The notes beneath the pieces are model-generated. The model saw only the letters and a program-made list of their open reading frames with translations, made no database searches and had not been told where the DNA came from. From Megalonaias nervosa (lineage: Eukaryota > Mollusca > Bivalvia > Unionida > Unionidae): 64,000 nt of DNA. The stretch is taken from NCBI GenBank assembly GCA_016617855.1, contig JAECUM010009283.1, positions 17,899 through 81,898 on the forward strand. Reading direction: 5' to 3'. Numbering within the stretch: position 1 is the first letter of the stretch; each line of letters begins with the position of its first letter. Below are positions 33,227 to 46,190 of this stretch, piece by piece. The position numbers and the translations under genes were made by a program.

Positions 33227-33328
33227 GGCCCTGCGCCTTCGCACAACTGCCTATTCTCCTGGCCTTGCGCCTTCGCACAACTGCCTATTCTCCTGGCCCT
33301 GCACCTTCACACAACAGCCTATTTCCAC
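33227..33328. repeat. 34-bp minisatellite, three copies
   Basis: The unit GGCCCTGCGCCTTCGCACAA plus CTGCCTATTCTCCT starts at 33,227, 33,261 and 33,295. The third copy is diverged. The period is not a multiple of three. Confidence 0.9.
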
Positions 33329-34120
33329 GTGCTTTCCACATCTTCTCCTCTCTCTAATCTTCAGGTGGTGCCCTATCCCACCCGGAAAGCTTCCTATGGA
33401 TTAGAAGGGACGTAAAATTTTGTCTCCTTGTTCAGTCACACAAGAATTAACACTCTCTCACAGGCCTTTCATCAGCATAATGGCAATTAAATCATTAGGT
33501 CAACTCATACACTGATATCTAAATATTCCACACATGTTCTGTAATAAAGGCTATAACAACAACAATAATATCACGACTTTGATACATACACACATATCCC
33601 TAATTCTTGATATAGTAAACTATCAACATCAACAATATTCCTACGCATTTTCTACCTTACAAATTATAGAAGACACATACAAATAAAAAATTCCTAATTA
33701 TATGTGCACAAGGCCAACAATGCCTGACTCTTCATAATCCACAACTATATATACAAATACAAACAAGTACAAGTTCAGACACCACTCATTATTAAATTCA
33801 TTTATGCACCACGATGCAATATCATAGCAGATTACACCATCCACTTCAATTCTATCCTAACAACCTACATACATTAATCTTGAATATTAATAATTTGCTA
33901 TATTATATGCTACATTATGACATGTTGATTACTCAGCTATACATAAAAGATTAAATTTCTACTAAATTAAATGCACATAAGGTATAAATCTTATGACACC
34001 TAGTTAAGAAAGACAAATTCGGGCAAAGATATCCTACTGTAGAAGCCGTTGTTCAAAATCTTGTCCAAATTCCCTAGAACTCCTTTTTCCCACTCTTTTT
34101 TACAAGTGCACAATTTGCTT

Positions 34121-34368
34121 TCGGAGTACCGTGATGTTTCTTTAGTGACATCAAAACCTATACTGATTCTTCCAAAATGAATGTAACAGGATAATGTCTG
34201 GCTGCATGAGAAACCCCGCCCAAAATTTGACTATCTTAGTTCTTTCGGAGTACCATGATGTTTCTTTAGTGACATCAAAACCTATACTGATTCTTCCAAA
34301 ATGAATGTAACAGGATAATGTCTGGCTGTGTGAGAAACCCCGCCCAAAATTTGACTATCTTAGTACTG
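34121..34368. repeat. 124-bp tandem duplication
   Basis: TCGGAGTACCGTGATGTTTC through TTTGACTATCTTAGT is repeated head to tail at 34,245 with very few changes, so the duplication is recent. The unique DNA that follows, to 35,072, holds no supported gene. Confidence 0.9.
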
Positions 34369-35080
34369 ATTGGATACCAGTGGTCTCTTTGAAAACTGTC
34401 TGGGGTGGTAGCACTATCGTGTTATAATGTTGGGTTTTCCGGTCTCTAAACCTGAGCCGACCGTTGACATCACTGGCTGATTGCAAAACAAGCAGAGTTT
34501 CTCACCACCACAACAAGGTTCTCTTTGAATTGACCGGGAACTTGACTGATGCAATGGCTAAATCATGGACAGGTAGTTTCTTTGTTTCAGAATCGGTCTA
34601 AAGTATAACCCGTATTGACATTGCCCAAAGTACTTCAAATTACGAATTCTTTCAGAAGACATTTGTAAACATGAGGCAGGAATTGTTAGCAAATTTTCTC
34701 ACACAACTTGACATTGGCTAAGTCATGTGATCTAACCAAGCTGATCTTGATGGCTTTAACTCACACTAAGCCACTAAAACTAATAATTTTATGTGCTGCA
34801 TGGAAACACTTTAACTATTTACTTTATAAAATAAATCAGAATCAAAGTTTTTAATTTTGTATGAATTAAGTTGGTGACCAACATTGGAATGGGATTACAC
34901 TATAGTGTGTGTCATACAGCATCACAAATTTTATCCTATCTGTAACTTCAGTAAATTTTAAGGTCAGATTCATTAAATGTAGCTTAAAAGTAACTAATTC
35001 ATTTTAAATACTTTGTGTGAAAGGAATTAGGTACTCTTAGCTAAATTTAATGATGTTGACCTGATAATAATGAGTCACAG

Positions 35081-37040
35081 ATAAGGGTGAAATGATTACG
35101 TCTGTGTTGCATATTGATACGATTCATGATACACAGCCTGCGATATGATACATATCATTACACATACGAATTTGATGATCTTTCCATCTTTGTAAGGTAG
35201 TTGGTACTCTTTTATGTATGTTGACATTCTCGGTTGTATTTCCAGTATTTCTACTACTTGTCAATGAGTTTTATTCAGCGTTTTAGGCCTTTTAATGGTG
35301 GCTCCATTTAAGTCACTTTAGCCACCAGATTGAATGCTTTGAAAACATCTTATTACCATTTTCATGTCTCACTTAAACTTGGAAAACATTACGATGTTAC
35401 CTTCAAAGCAGAAGAAATAATGCAATTTCCTCATGCAAAGAAAATCTCATCTAGAACAAATCCAGGCATGAGAATGAGGATGAATACCAACAAAATCTAT
35501 CACATTGTACTTCCGGCAGAAGCAAAAGACGGCTGTAGTCACAGGTATTAGTTAGTGAAGAAGGAAAACTATTGTCAACACCCAGTCCTATATTTTTTTT
35601 AAAACTTACACCAGGTGATAAACTTGAGCAGTTTGAAATCTGCCCCATCGCTGATTCTATGCTAATTTTATTTATTTCATCTGCACCTTCATTCACTGGT
35701 TAAATATCTTGGCATAAAAAGACAATTTCCAAATTTGTTCTCCATGTACAATTTAAGGATAGTGCCAGGATTTTATCTTAAGGGAGATCTCCCCTTTGTC
35801 AAAGAAAACTAAGGGGGAGTGGAGAGTGGAAAAAAAGGAGGAAGAGGAAGAAAAGACCATAGTTAAGCATTTACCTAACACTTCAGTATATCTCTCTCTT
35901 TCTTCCTACTCCACTTTCTTAGAGCTCTACATCTTTAAAATCTGTCACCTCATGTTATATAAAGAATTAATCTGTTAATTATTTCTGAGTACATTATCTG
36001 TGTATGAATATTGTTCTGTGCTTCTTTCTGAAGGGGCATATGCACAGCTAACTTTGTCAGCTTGAATATGTTGGGATCTTTATGTACAAGTTTCCAGAGC
36101 TTACAGATATTATCTTTTGCATAGATCTGCTCCAAAATAATATTTTTCACAAACATAAACTTTGTTGAATCAGTGGTTTACTGAATACTATGCCAGATTT
36201 CTTATCTGTTCCATAATGTTCTAGTTTTGTTTTTAGTTGATCAATGCCATAGTCTGCTTGTGCAGACAGAGCTATTCAAGTAAATATATTTACTTCTTAA
36301 TTTCATTTTTTATCCTTGTTAGGTTTATTTTAACCCTGATATGGACAAATGGTTTTGTATCATATGATCCACAGGGCTAAATTGATCATTAAAAAAATTA
36401 AAATTGCATTATACTTTTAAATTGTTTGTATTTTAATTAGGCTCAGTATTCTGCCCTTTCTTCATTTAATTTTGAAATGCTGCTAAAAGAGAGAATGACC
36501 GTCATGACATCTATTTTTGTCCATCCAACATGTATATCTGACTTGTATTTAATACCATTTTCAGGTTCAAAATCACTCACTGATATCTCCAATAATCCAA
36601 TATACTTCATAACTCTAAAAATTATAGTGGTTATTAAATGATTAGTAAAGTACTTCATTATACACATGGAACATTTTTGGAATGTATAGTATATGCTGAA
36701 CATGTTGCTGGATTAAGATAATTAGCATGGAATGGGGGTGGGGGCAGATTACGAACCATGTCGCTTTGTGTTAATTTATAGATGGCAAGCGAGTATTCTC
36801 AATAGTCTTTTTCGTTTCTACTAATAAAAATGAGTGCCTGTGACTGCAGATCGGGTTTCAGATGAATTGTAATTTTAACAAATAACAAGGCAAACTAATA
36901 ATAATTATTCATTACTGCTGAAGACTAAAATAACTTTCATATGGTAAGTATTCTTTTGTATCAGTTCTCTTTTATCAATATGTGTATCATTATAGCAAAA
37001 GTTTTAATGCATTGATATATCGATGAATCGTTTCACCCCT
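35081..37040. mobile_element. Non-autonomous hAT-type DNA element, TSD AGTCACAG
   Basis: A perfect 8-bp direct duplication AGTCACAG flanks it (35,073-35,080 and 37,041-37,048). The ends are inverted and of hAT type: AAGGGTGAAATGATT at the left and AATCGTTTCACCCCT at the right, with subterminal ATCGATA/TGATACGATTCATG motifs near both ends. The 1.96-kb interior has only short ORFs and no recognisable transposase, so it was probably mobilised in trans. Confidence 0.8.
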
Positions 37041-37049
37041 AGTCACAGG

Positions 37050-39050
37050 TATGATAAAATTTGTGGTGCTGTTTGGAATTTGGTGTCAACTTGTGATGCT
37101 GTCTATTATTAATGAAGCTCCTGTAAATGTCAGAAATGCATTTGTTTCATTTTCTTATTAAACAGAGTTATTTACATAGTTGTCTCCACTTTTTGCAAGT
37201 GATAAACCATACATTGATGAGATTTATTGATTAGCATTTGTACCAGTAAAATTTGGTCTTGCACTGACTTTTTCTTACCTTGCCTATGCAAGGTACCAGT
37301 AGTAGCATAACCCTAGCAGAAACACTGGCATATGATATAGCCTTTAGTTCCAAATAACAAATCTTGAACACTGAAATCAAATTTCAGACCCTCTTTTGGC
37401 ATATGATTTCATCCTCACCTAGAAGCAGCAAAACTTGATTTTGCAAATGCTACAAAATTCTCTTTCCAAACCACCACCTTGGTCATCAGAATACTCCAAA
37501 TATTTGCTTTTTGCTAATTTAAAATGTCCTCAACAAATCCATTGTTTTTTTCAGAGTTAAATAAATGAAATTATAACCTCTTATCATAGTCACAGGTCCC
37601 TGTATGCAGACATTTGAAACACTGAGACAAGGTTCAAACTGCCACCGCATCATCCTTTGCACTAGTCCAATAAATCAATCCATAAATCTTTAATGAGTAT
37701 TGATCATGATGGACAAGATCTGGGTCTGATGTCACCTGTTTATTAAAATGTGCAATTTTGCTGCATGCAGATATTTCCAGAATACACTTGTGTACACTTC
37801 AGACACTTACCGGTAATTGGTAGCAGCCATATCTAGCGTGAAATTTAAAAGGTCATGAGACAGAGGATTGTGCTATTCCACTTTGATTTACAAGTTGCCA
37901 AACATAGGATTCGCTCAAGAAATATAATGTACATGTCACCAAAAGAACCCTTCGGTCGACAGTCATGCCACAGCCATGAGAAATACCAGTAAGTATATAA
38001 AATGTACACTGATCTGTGCAGACAGGATTTTGCTGCAGATTTGTGCAGGTTTTAATGAATAGGCAATATCAACCCCTAAACTGCCAGTCAATATCATCAT
38101 GGTTGTGGGGCTGATTTATCTGCCTACCTTGCCCTATCTTGTGCCAGTTACTGGATAAAGCCTCCATTTTTACCACAGAAATTACAATCACATTAAAATT
38201 TTTGAACCAGGGGTCATGCTATCAGATGAAGTGAGTAACTAAGCCACTGAAAAAATGTAAACCTCACCTTGGTTTATTAGAAATGCAAACATAACTTCAC
38301 CCTGTGATTTCTGAATTTTCTGAGGGACAGTAGTTTAAGGCATTTGAGATACCCCATCAACCCAAGCTTTGCAGGTGTTGATACCTTTTGCACTGACAAA
38401 GTTAACTCTTACACATTTGCAGGCATGTGTTTGGTGACTCAGGCAGTGGGTCAGGAATCTGGTCAGGTGTCTCTTTGATCTTTAGTGACTCTTGGTTCAT
38501 TGATATATGCTACTACGAGTTGCCTATGGTGTCCAGATAGAAGAGTTTTAGCTACTCCAGCTTCTAGTGGTCCTTTAAACTGTTGCACACCGGTACTGCC
38601 GATGAAAATGGGCAGCCACTGTACTTGACTCCATTACATTGTATGCTGTAGGCTGCTTTCCTCCAACAGGCTTTGGAGGTTTTAGTAGGAGCATAGTTCT
38701 TTCTGACAGCTGCTGTGACCTGGTGGTGGTCTTATATGTGCTGCATTATGGCTTCTTGATTTGGTCCATAATTTGCCAAGTCCCATCCCATTTCAACTGA
38801 CTCGTCACAAACATACTGCCATGGTTTTGGTGTATAAGGCACTGTGTCTGCTGCTGGTTGTGAGGTCGAGGTGGCTATGGGTGGGGGTTCTTTTATTGCT
38901 TTTCCCTCTATATTGTTTGTTGTTTCTGTTTTCTTTCCTCCACTCTTTCCTTCCCTCCCTGCTCTGGCCCCTTTTGTTGTGCACTGCTTGCTGTAGTTGC
39001 TAGTATGCTAGGCATATTTTGCCAAAACACAGTGACCTCACCTTTCAGAT
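37050..39050. other. Non-coding stretch, nothing recognised
   Basis: About 2 kb of AT-rich DNA. The ORF at 38,761-39,003 is low-complexity (Leu/Phe-rich from pyrimidine runs). Confidence 0.5.
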
Positions 39051-39052
39051 AT

Positions 39053-39390
39053 ATTTTGGCAATATGCATTCACATGAACACAGCAGAAACTATATGTTTT
39101 AATTATTTCTAAGTGATAGGAGTACCAGATTATATTATTTTAATTACAGATAATTATAAGTAGTTAATAAGCTGCCACTTAAACAAGCAATTTAATTTTG
39201 TTTAGATTTCAAATGTCATTTTGTGGTTAAGTTTTCAAAGCTAAAAGATTAAATTGCTTGTTTAAGTGGCAGCTGATTAAGCATTTCTTTTTACCTATTT
39301 GTAATTACAATTCTGTAATGCAAGCGTTCCTATCAGTTACACATAATATATAGTTTTGCTGTGCCCATTTAAAGTCATATGGCCAAAACA
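39053..39390. mobile_element. Foldback MITE with ~140-bp inverted arms
   Basis: The inner arms are near-perfect: TAAGCTGCCACTTAAACAAG at about 39,168 against CTTGTTTAAGTGGCAGCTGA at about 39,258. Similarity continues outward through TGATAGGA/TCCTATCA and AAACTATAT/ATATAGTTTT to TTTTGGC/GCCAAAA. The 53-base loop is unique. I found no clear target duplication, and no gene. Confidence 0.75.
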
Positions 39391-39890
39391 CACATTGCAT
39401 ATCATTGTTCTGCTCTCACTTCTCGCCACTTTCCTGGCTCTGTTGTCACTTCTCCCTGTTCTGTCCAAAACAATCACTTCTCCTGAAGATTGAAGTCTAA
39501 CTGAACCCTGTTTAACTTAACACTGAAACCTCTTCAGACAAATTTCATCATCATCTTGGATTCCATTTCTACACTAAGAACATTGCAAAACCATACATTT
39601 TCCATTTTTATATACCCTTGACAGAATGTTTATTTTTTGTTTCCTTGTATCTTTTTATCATCATGTTTATGTTTGTATGGAATGGGTCATCTAATTTTTT
39701 TCTTTTCTTTGTATTTGTTTTAGAACTTCACTTTTAAATGTCATCATATTGCCAGTTCTTTGGTGATATGACACACACATTTTCATGTGTGTAGTTTTGT
39801 TTTTCTGTATACTGGTACATGTACTTATATTTTCTTGTGGATTAAAATAAAGTAGACAAAACCAGGCAGCTAATGTCAGTTTTCATGAAC

Positions 39891-40210
39891 ACTTTGGTGG
39901 CCAAAGTGGTTAGAGCATCTGCCTCAGATGTGGGAGGTCGTGGGTTTGAACCCCAGCTGAGTCATACCAAAGACTTTAAAAAATGGTCCTAGCGGCTGCC
40001 TTGCTTGGTGCTCAGCATTAGGAGGTTAGTGTTAGGACTGGTCAGCCTGGTGTCAGGATAATGTGACTGGGTGGGAAATGATGCTTCATGTCTGTGGCAT
40101 GATGTCCCAGTGCTGGACATCACTATAAACTGCCACCCTGCAGACATCATAGCGGTATGAATGAAAACTTGTTAAAGTTACATTAAAAATCCAAATGACA
40201 CACACACACA
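39891..40210 (+). mobile_element. tRNA-derived SINE with conserved body and CA tail
   Basis: A box TGGCCAAAGTGG and B box GGGTTTGAACCCC give a tRNA-like head. A roughly 230-bp body (CCTTGCTTGGTGCTCAGCAT..., AATGTGACTGGGTGGG) and a (CA)n tail follow. TTTCATGAA before and TTCATGAA after the element are a probable target duplication. The body and tail are of a kind I associate with molluscan SINEs. Confidence 0.8.
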
Positions 40211-40320
40211 TTCATGAATGTGTACATAAAGTGTGATTACTATACCATATAACTTAGCCTGATATTATATTGGGTTGAAAATGGCTGAACTCCCATTTAG
40301 ACCAAGATGTTAATCCCTAC

Positions 40321-43300
40321 CAGATGTAGAGTATGTTATTGGTATATCCAGTAAAGTTCTCTATCTTTCCTAAACATAGTGCTACTAGAGAGCTCTGGAT
40401 CAGATTTAATAATTTCTATTATCTGATGTTTAACACAATCTATGTTGTGGCCAGATAAATTAAAATGTTTAGACACCAGGGAATCTTTATGATTACGGAT
40501 ATTCCTCAAATGCTCTTTCATTCTCACTTGGAATTCCCTTTTTGTTTCACCTACATATTGTTTACCACATTTCTTGCAGGTGAGTAAATAGATGACATTA
40601 CTTGTGGTACATGTCCTCCAAGTTTAGATTCATATTTGAGGTTAGTAAATGAACTTTTAAAGGTTTTAGATTTATCCATTCTACTGCAGAAACTGCAATT
40701 CATGGTCTCACAATGTAATACTTTGTTTGTAAAAGTTTTTCCAATGAGGCCAGGATGTTTGCTAGCTCCCGCTTAATTGGTTACTGCATTTATAACCAAT
40801 CCTCTCTGCAAAAATTGGTTGATCATGAAAAGTCACTGGGAGACTCAGTTTGATAATAGGCCAGAGATTTTTGATTGCATATTTGAGGAAATAATTATCT
40901 TTATCATACGTAAAGATAGCTGGTACCGCATTGCAATGCAATGAACTTTTTTGAATCGGTTTTAATAATTCTGAATGATATAGCCAGCTTGCTTTTTGAA
41001 AAGCCTCTGTCAGAATCATAGTTGGATAGCCTCTTCTTTCATAAAATTGAATTAAATGGGAGGCATATTTTTCAAAGTCCGGTTGTTTAGTAGATTCATC
41101 TAATTCTTAATAATTGAATACACGGACCTGATTTTTTACAGTGGCATCAATGGTAGGAATCATAACGTAGATAACAATGTTTATTGGTGGGTATACAGTA
41201 TAAATCAAATATTATTGTGTTATTTTGATGAATAACTGTAGTATCAAGGAATGTGATTTTTTCCTTTGAATATTCCATTGTAAACATAATAGTTTTATGG
41301 TAACTGTTAGAGTATGAGTGGAATTTATTTAATTCCATTTCAGAGCCAATACATATCGTAAATATATCATCAATAAACCTTAGATATACAGTTTAAAGGG
41401 TGCTGATTTTAGCATTTTTCATTCAAGCTCACCCATAAAAATATTGGCGTATGAAGGAGCCACTTTTGTTCCCGTTGCAGTTCCACCAATTTGTAGATAA
41501 TGGGTGTCGTTGAAAGTAAAGTTGTTGCGATGATGCTATTATAGGGCTAAATTTAGTTATTTCAGGTGCTATGGTATTTGTGTAAGTTATAGAAGAGAAG
41601 ATATATTTGTTTATAAATTTTGTAAATTCTCTCCATAAATTTAATAATAGTATGTCTATGATAGAGGAGTAGCTCTTTAGTCAATGTTAAATTTAGAGTC
41701 TGAGATACTAGGTTAATACCATATTATCAGCAACTACTTAAATGCAGTGGTGTCAAGTTACAGTGCTAGCTGAGAAATTGAACTGTTGGATTATGTGTTT
41801 GTAAACCTAGTTAAAATCAATTATAGCAAGTTTGCCTTAATACTTAATCACTAAAATTAGTGACCAGTTGTAGGGAAATTTGAATCTCGTTTAGTAGGTA
41901 TAAAGTGTTTTAAATAGAGTTGGGTAGTTATAGTTTAATTTTGAATTAATTTGCTCATAAGGATAAAGTTTACAAGTAATTTCCTGCTTAATATAATATT
42001 TTTGGAAATTCCAACATACAGTATCAGTGGGAAAAGAGTGTGTATGGAGAGTAGATGTATGACTTTATTTTGGATTACATAATTTAGATTTTGTACATTT
42101 TGATATGTAGATTAGAGTTAGAAAAAGGGTCTGCACCTAACACAATCAGACCAGAAGTTTGGTTCTAGAAAAGGTCTTCAGGGAATGCTCTCTGTGAAGT
42201 CCGCTAGGATTGTTTATAAGCCAGGTCAAACATAGTGCAGGGGGTCAGCATGAAGAACTAGAGGTATCCGAGTTCCAGTAAATGTAGAGAAGAAAAAACC
42301 ACTTGCTTGGTTACATCAAATAGGTACTGCTACAGTGCTGTGATTTGAGAGACGATAATTCGGTTGATTTAAAGCTAGGGTTCTAGCTATAGAGGTTATA
42401 CCTTCATGACTAAGTATATTGGTGTAAAGAGAGGTGACATCCGGTAAATTGTGAATCGCTTGAACTTCATTGATAAAGTCGGTCATGTCCTTGATATAGG
42501 AAGGTATTAATTTTATGAACGATTTGATGTGTTCATCAGCGAGGCTGCTAATTTTTTTCTATTGGTGAATTGTTTCCACTGATAATTGGTTGTCCAGGGA
42601 TTTTTCCCAGACTAAGGCATTTGTGTATTTTAGAGAGGAGATAAAACCTTGGATTTCGTCACTGATGAGGTTAGGAAAAATCATTTAATTCCCCTTTGTC
42701 ATGAATTTGTATTATGAGATTTTTCACCATGTTGTGGTGTATTTCTGTCGCAAAGTTGTCTTAGGGACTCTTTGATATAATCATCTGTATTCATGATTAC
42801 AATGGTAGAGCCTTTATCAGTTTTTTTATAACAATATCTTTGTTATTGGTAAGTTCAAGTAAGGCCTGGTTCTCATTTTTGGTGATATTCAGGCAGTATC
42901 TCCTTCTTTGTTTAAAGTAAATTAATGACAATTTTACCAACTTGCAGAATGCCTCAATATACTCATTTTGGTTTGATGGAGACCATGTGCTTATTTGACT
43001 GAATTTATTAATTCATATTCGAATGAGTTAGTCTTATCATTCCCGTTTAGGGTATGATGACAAAAAATGTTTCAGTTTAATTCGTCGAAAAAATTTGTCT
43101 AAGTCCTTGTGAGTTAGACCAAGATTAATTTCCCTAACAGTAGGACTAAAAGATAATCCTTTATTTAGGGCAGTGATATGTGACATGGTGAGGGGGAAGT
43201 TAATAAGATTTATGACAAAATCCGAGTGAGTATCTTTATTGTTTGAATTATTGTAAAGTTTGCTAAACTTGCAAAGAGTCTTAAGATTTTTAGAATACCC

Positions 43301-43620
43301 GTTTGGTATTATTTCTTCTTCCAAGACCTCTGTTGTTTTTCGTTCATTTACTGGCTTGGATCGTTCATTACGTTTCACCCATTGTCTTGCAATCTTGTTC
43401 AGATACCTTTTTCAGTTTCTCATATTTGGAAAGAAGTTTTCTTGCATCTTTATAAAGCAGAATCGATTGGGATGTTAGTAGCAAACACCTTGTTTTCGGG
43501 CTTCCTGTGACTGGTTCTTCCAGTTTTCTCTTTTTGTTCGAAGTCTCATTTCTACTGACAACTGTACGTGTAGAAGAGCTGGACATGAGTACTGACGCAC
43601 TCTCGTATAGACTCATATGA
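40321..43620 (-). pseudogene. Penelope-like retroelement, heavily decayed
   Basis: Minus-strand fragments appear in the order of a Penelope protein. An N-terminal part lies at 43,378-43,037 (NLINFPLTMSHITALNKGLS, then FRRIKLKHF). Core RT remnants include KEKITFLDTTVIHQNN (41,338-41,147). A thumb-like segment follows at 41,019-40,762. The C-terminal GIY-YIG-type endonuclease region is at about 40,620-40,336 (YVGETKREFQVRMKEH, then HFNLSGHNIDCVKHQ), preceded by a CxxC pair. These proteins combine telomerase-like RT with a GIY-YIG nuclease. Stops and shifts are frequent and the 42,900-41,400 part is barely readable. Confidence 0.8.
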
Positions 43621-45100
43621 CTTGCATTGGTTTTGGGATCCTGTAGATTGGACTGCCGCTGAGGGTCACCTTCAGTTGAACAAACGAATCAACCCATATT
43701 ATTCCCTCTGAGTTACAATAGTAATGAAACCAGTTAGGGACACCCTGACTAGGACACCCCAGCAGACAGGAGGGTTTGCCTCCACATCCAAACAGTGATC
43801 TTCCTTGATATTATGTGTGGGTTTGGTTGCTAGGGTTTGGATTTTTTATTCATTTATTTCTGAACAGTGAATGAAATATTTTTCTGTTTTTCCTGTGCTG
43901 GGTACCAATCCATTTATGGATAAATGCGCAGCACATTTTAGCAATGGATGTCTTGAATGTTAGGTAAGTGCATTTTGCTAAATACGACTACTACAAAAAT
44001 TTGTGTTTATCCATCCTATATGAACAGAAAAAAAGAAATAAATACCAAAGATTTTAACTTTGTGGGTTGGGGTATGAAAAATCTGTCCCTCCTATTATGA
44101 ATAAATGATATTTTTGCTTCCCTTTTCTCCATACATGTCCAGTATTATTGGATAATACATTGGTGCCCTTAAGAAAAATACTCGAACTGGTAGAAACGCC
44201 AACAAACCAACCCACTCACTAATTAAATGGATGGTGGCTAATATCAAGTGAGTTAAAGGTCAGACCAGATGACAGTTGTGTCTTACCTTTGAGAGTAAAA
44301 TTTAAAATGGTAGAAATTAATTAAATGTTCATTGTGATAGTTTTCATACATGTGCATTCTGAGGTGATCTTTCTTCCACCAGAGATAAAGACTCTCTCTC
44401 TCTCTCTCTCTTTTTGAAACAGTCATTAAGCTTTGGACCTAAATGTGAAGTTTAAAACCTGTTGAATGCTAACAAGATGTTCAAAAAATACAGTTGTCTC
44501 ATAAAGACCTTTGTTATTGCAGATGTGGTCAGGATCCAGTTAAATTGGTTGTTTTGTTATTACTACTTAGTGTATTTTCTATATTTTAGTTCTTGACTCA
44601 TGAGAACCATTTATAATATTATTTGACATAATCAAATGTAATGTTTTTGTGTTTTTATGCGGTATCATGACATAGTCTTATTGGGACTTACATTACATGA
44701 CACTCCCTTACTTCTAGCACTGATCACTTTTATGGCTACCATGGAGAGTGTTACAAAGTGAGAGGTCTGTAGTAGAAAAATGGAATTCAGCACCAGCTGT
44801 ACATAATTACATATAGCTCATTTGAGGGTTATAATCTCCATTTTGTTATATTGAATTACTTCAAGTGCATTGAGATCACAGTGACCTACTTCTAACAAAT
44901 TTATGGCAATACATGTTGATTAATTGAAGAAAAGTTGGCTTGAGTTTCAAAAATATGTTCAAGCCAATGCATGGTGTAACCCAGGAACTTAGTTCTTCCA
45001 TCTTGGTTGTATTTATTTGCCAAAAATATTAACATGCTGTAGATATGATGCATACAGTTGACTTTTATTTTTTGCTGTAAATATGATGCATACAGTTGAC
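43621..45100. other. Non-coding stretch with (CT)n run
   Basis: No gene recognised. A 20-base (CT)n tract lies at 44,392-44,411. At 45,034-45,110 a roughly 40-base unit (GCTGTAGATATGATGCATAC...) is duplicated, the second copy ending in an acceptor-like TTTTTTTCAG. Confidence 0.5.
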
Positions 45101-45110
45101 TTTTTTTCAG

Positions 45111-45210
45111 GTGACCATTTGATCCCCATCGGAGTATCATAATCCTACTAATGGAGATAGTGATGATCTCAATCTAAGATCAAAAGTGGAGAAGAAAAGA
45201 ACAACCTGAA
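45111..45210 (+). other. Possible host exon (good splice signals)
   Basis: It is bounded by GACTTTTTTTCAG before and GTAAGTAT after, both close to consensus splice sites, enclosing 100 bases. One frame reads GDSDDLNLRSKVEKKRTT but has stops at both ends of the exon, so any coding role is uncertain; it could be a non-coding exon. Confidence 0.25.
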
Positions 45211-45483
45211 GTAAGTATATTCAAAATTAACCTAAACTATATACACTAGCATAACCTCTGCCTAATTGATATTATGAAACTTGTCAAAACCACTACCACT
45301 GCACTTGGGGACGGATGTGAAATAATTTAGACAGATCACGGTTTTATCAAGATTGACCTAATTGTATCTCCCCTTAATGAAACTGTATACCCAGTTTTGT
45401 AAGAAAATGTTCATAATGACTTTATCTTTCAGTGTTCCTCTTTACCATCATTTGCGCTTCAGAGACCCCCAAATTTTTCATAT

Positions 45484-45650
45484 GACTCCCAGTTTTGATA
45501 CCAAAGTTTGTTTTTTACTCAGTCTGACCCCCAGTTTTGACACCAAAGTTTGTTTTTTACTCAGTCTGACCCCCAGTTTTGACACCAAAGTTTGTTTTTT
45601 ACTCAGTCTGACCCCCAGTTTTGACACCAAGGAGATTTTTTACTCTTAGT
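45484..45650. repeat. 42-bp tandem repeat, four copies, frame-preserving
   Basis: GACCCCCAGTTTTGACACCA plus AAGTTTGTTTTTTACTCAGTCT repeats at 45,484, 45,526, 45,568 and 45,610. Because 42 is a multiple of three, the plus strand reads as a 14-residue repeat (TPSFDTKVCFLLSL), which explains the ORF at 45,362-45,649. No evidence of a real protein. The DNA up to 46,190 shows no gene. Confidence 0.9.
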
Positions 45651-46190
45651 CTTGCACCCCTACACTGTCTTGATAGTCATGTCTTTAATGGTCACTTTGG
45701 AAAGTAATGGTTAACATTCAAAATAATTACGCTGTTGTTGAAGTGAAATATATATTGTTTGTGCACAGTCAAAACTGTCAGTAGTGGCCATCTGTGGGAA
45801 AAGGACATGCTGGGCTTTGTATACAGATTCACCATTCATATTTGGTTTCTTTGAACAAATACCATCCATTATTGTTACATGTATTACTAGCTGTAGTATT
45901 TGTAGCGCACAATTCCAGACCTGCTAACCCTTACAGTTTTGCCATAAGTCTTACGAAAATGATCCTTAAAATACGGACTTAAGGAATGAATGGAAAACTA
46001 TGGAATAATATGATTGCTGCAGTAAAATTCAGATAATTTACTCTTCCGTATTTGATTTGGATCCAGGTTTCATATTAGTTTTAGTGAAATTAGTCAGGGA
46101 ACCAGACTGACTTTATAGTAATACCTAAGATGCTTTGAACTACTCAGAACTTTTCATGCAAAGCATCTGCATGATCAAACTGTTGGTTAT

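Larger units (their letters stand above)
32870..34370. other. Possible LTR-like or other repeat, boundaries unresolved
   Basis: It starts with TGTCACGATCCCCCTACGG, an LTR-like 5' end, followed by TATAAAATATAAAA and AATTTAATAAACT. I found no matching 3' end with a target duplication, so this is tentative. No ORF of note apart from minisatellite artefacts. Confidence 0.25.

Noticed and set aside
33146..33415. Pro/Leu-rich ORFs
   Set aside because: Products of the 34-bp minisatellite and pyrimidine-rich sequence.
32870..34370. Solo LTR starting TGTCACG
   Set aside because: No 3' end with matching target duplication found, so kept only as a low-confidence note.
38761..39003. Leu-rich ORF resembling a signal or membrane protein
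   Set aside because: Low-complexity T/C-rich DNA gives Leu/Phe runs; no start context or homologous look.
39896..39965. Possible functional tRNA gene
   Set aside because: A and B boxes are good, but the sequence continues into a SINE body and CA tail and is flanked by a probable duplication; also at 24,859.
45484..45650. Possible CRISPR-like array
   Set aside because: Units are contiguous with no variable spacers; simple tandem repeat in animal DNA.
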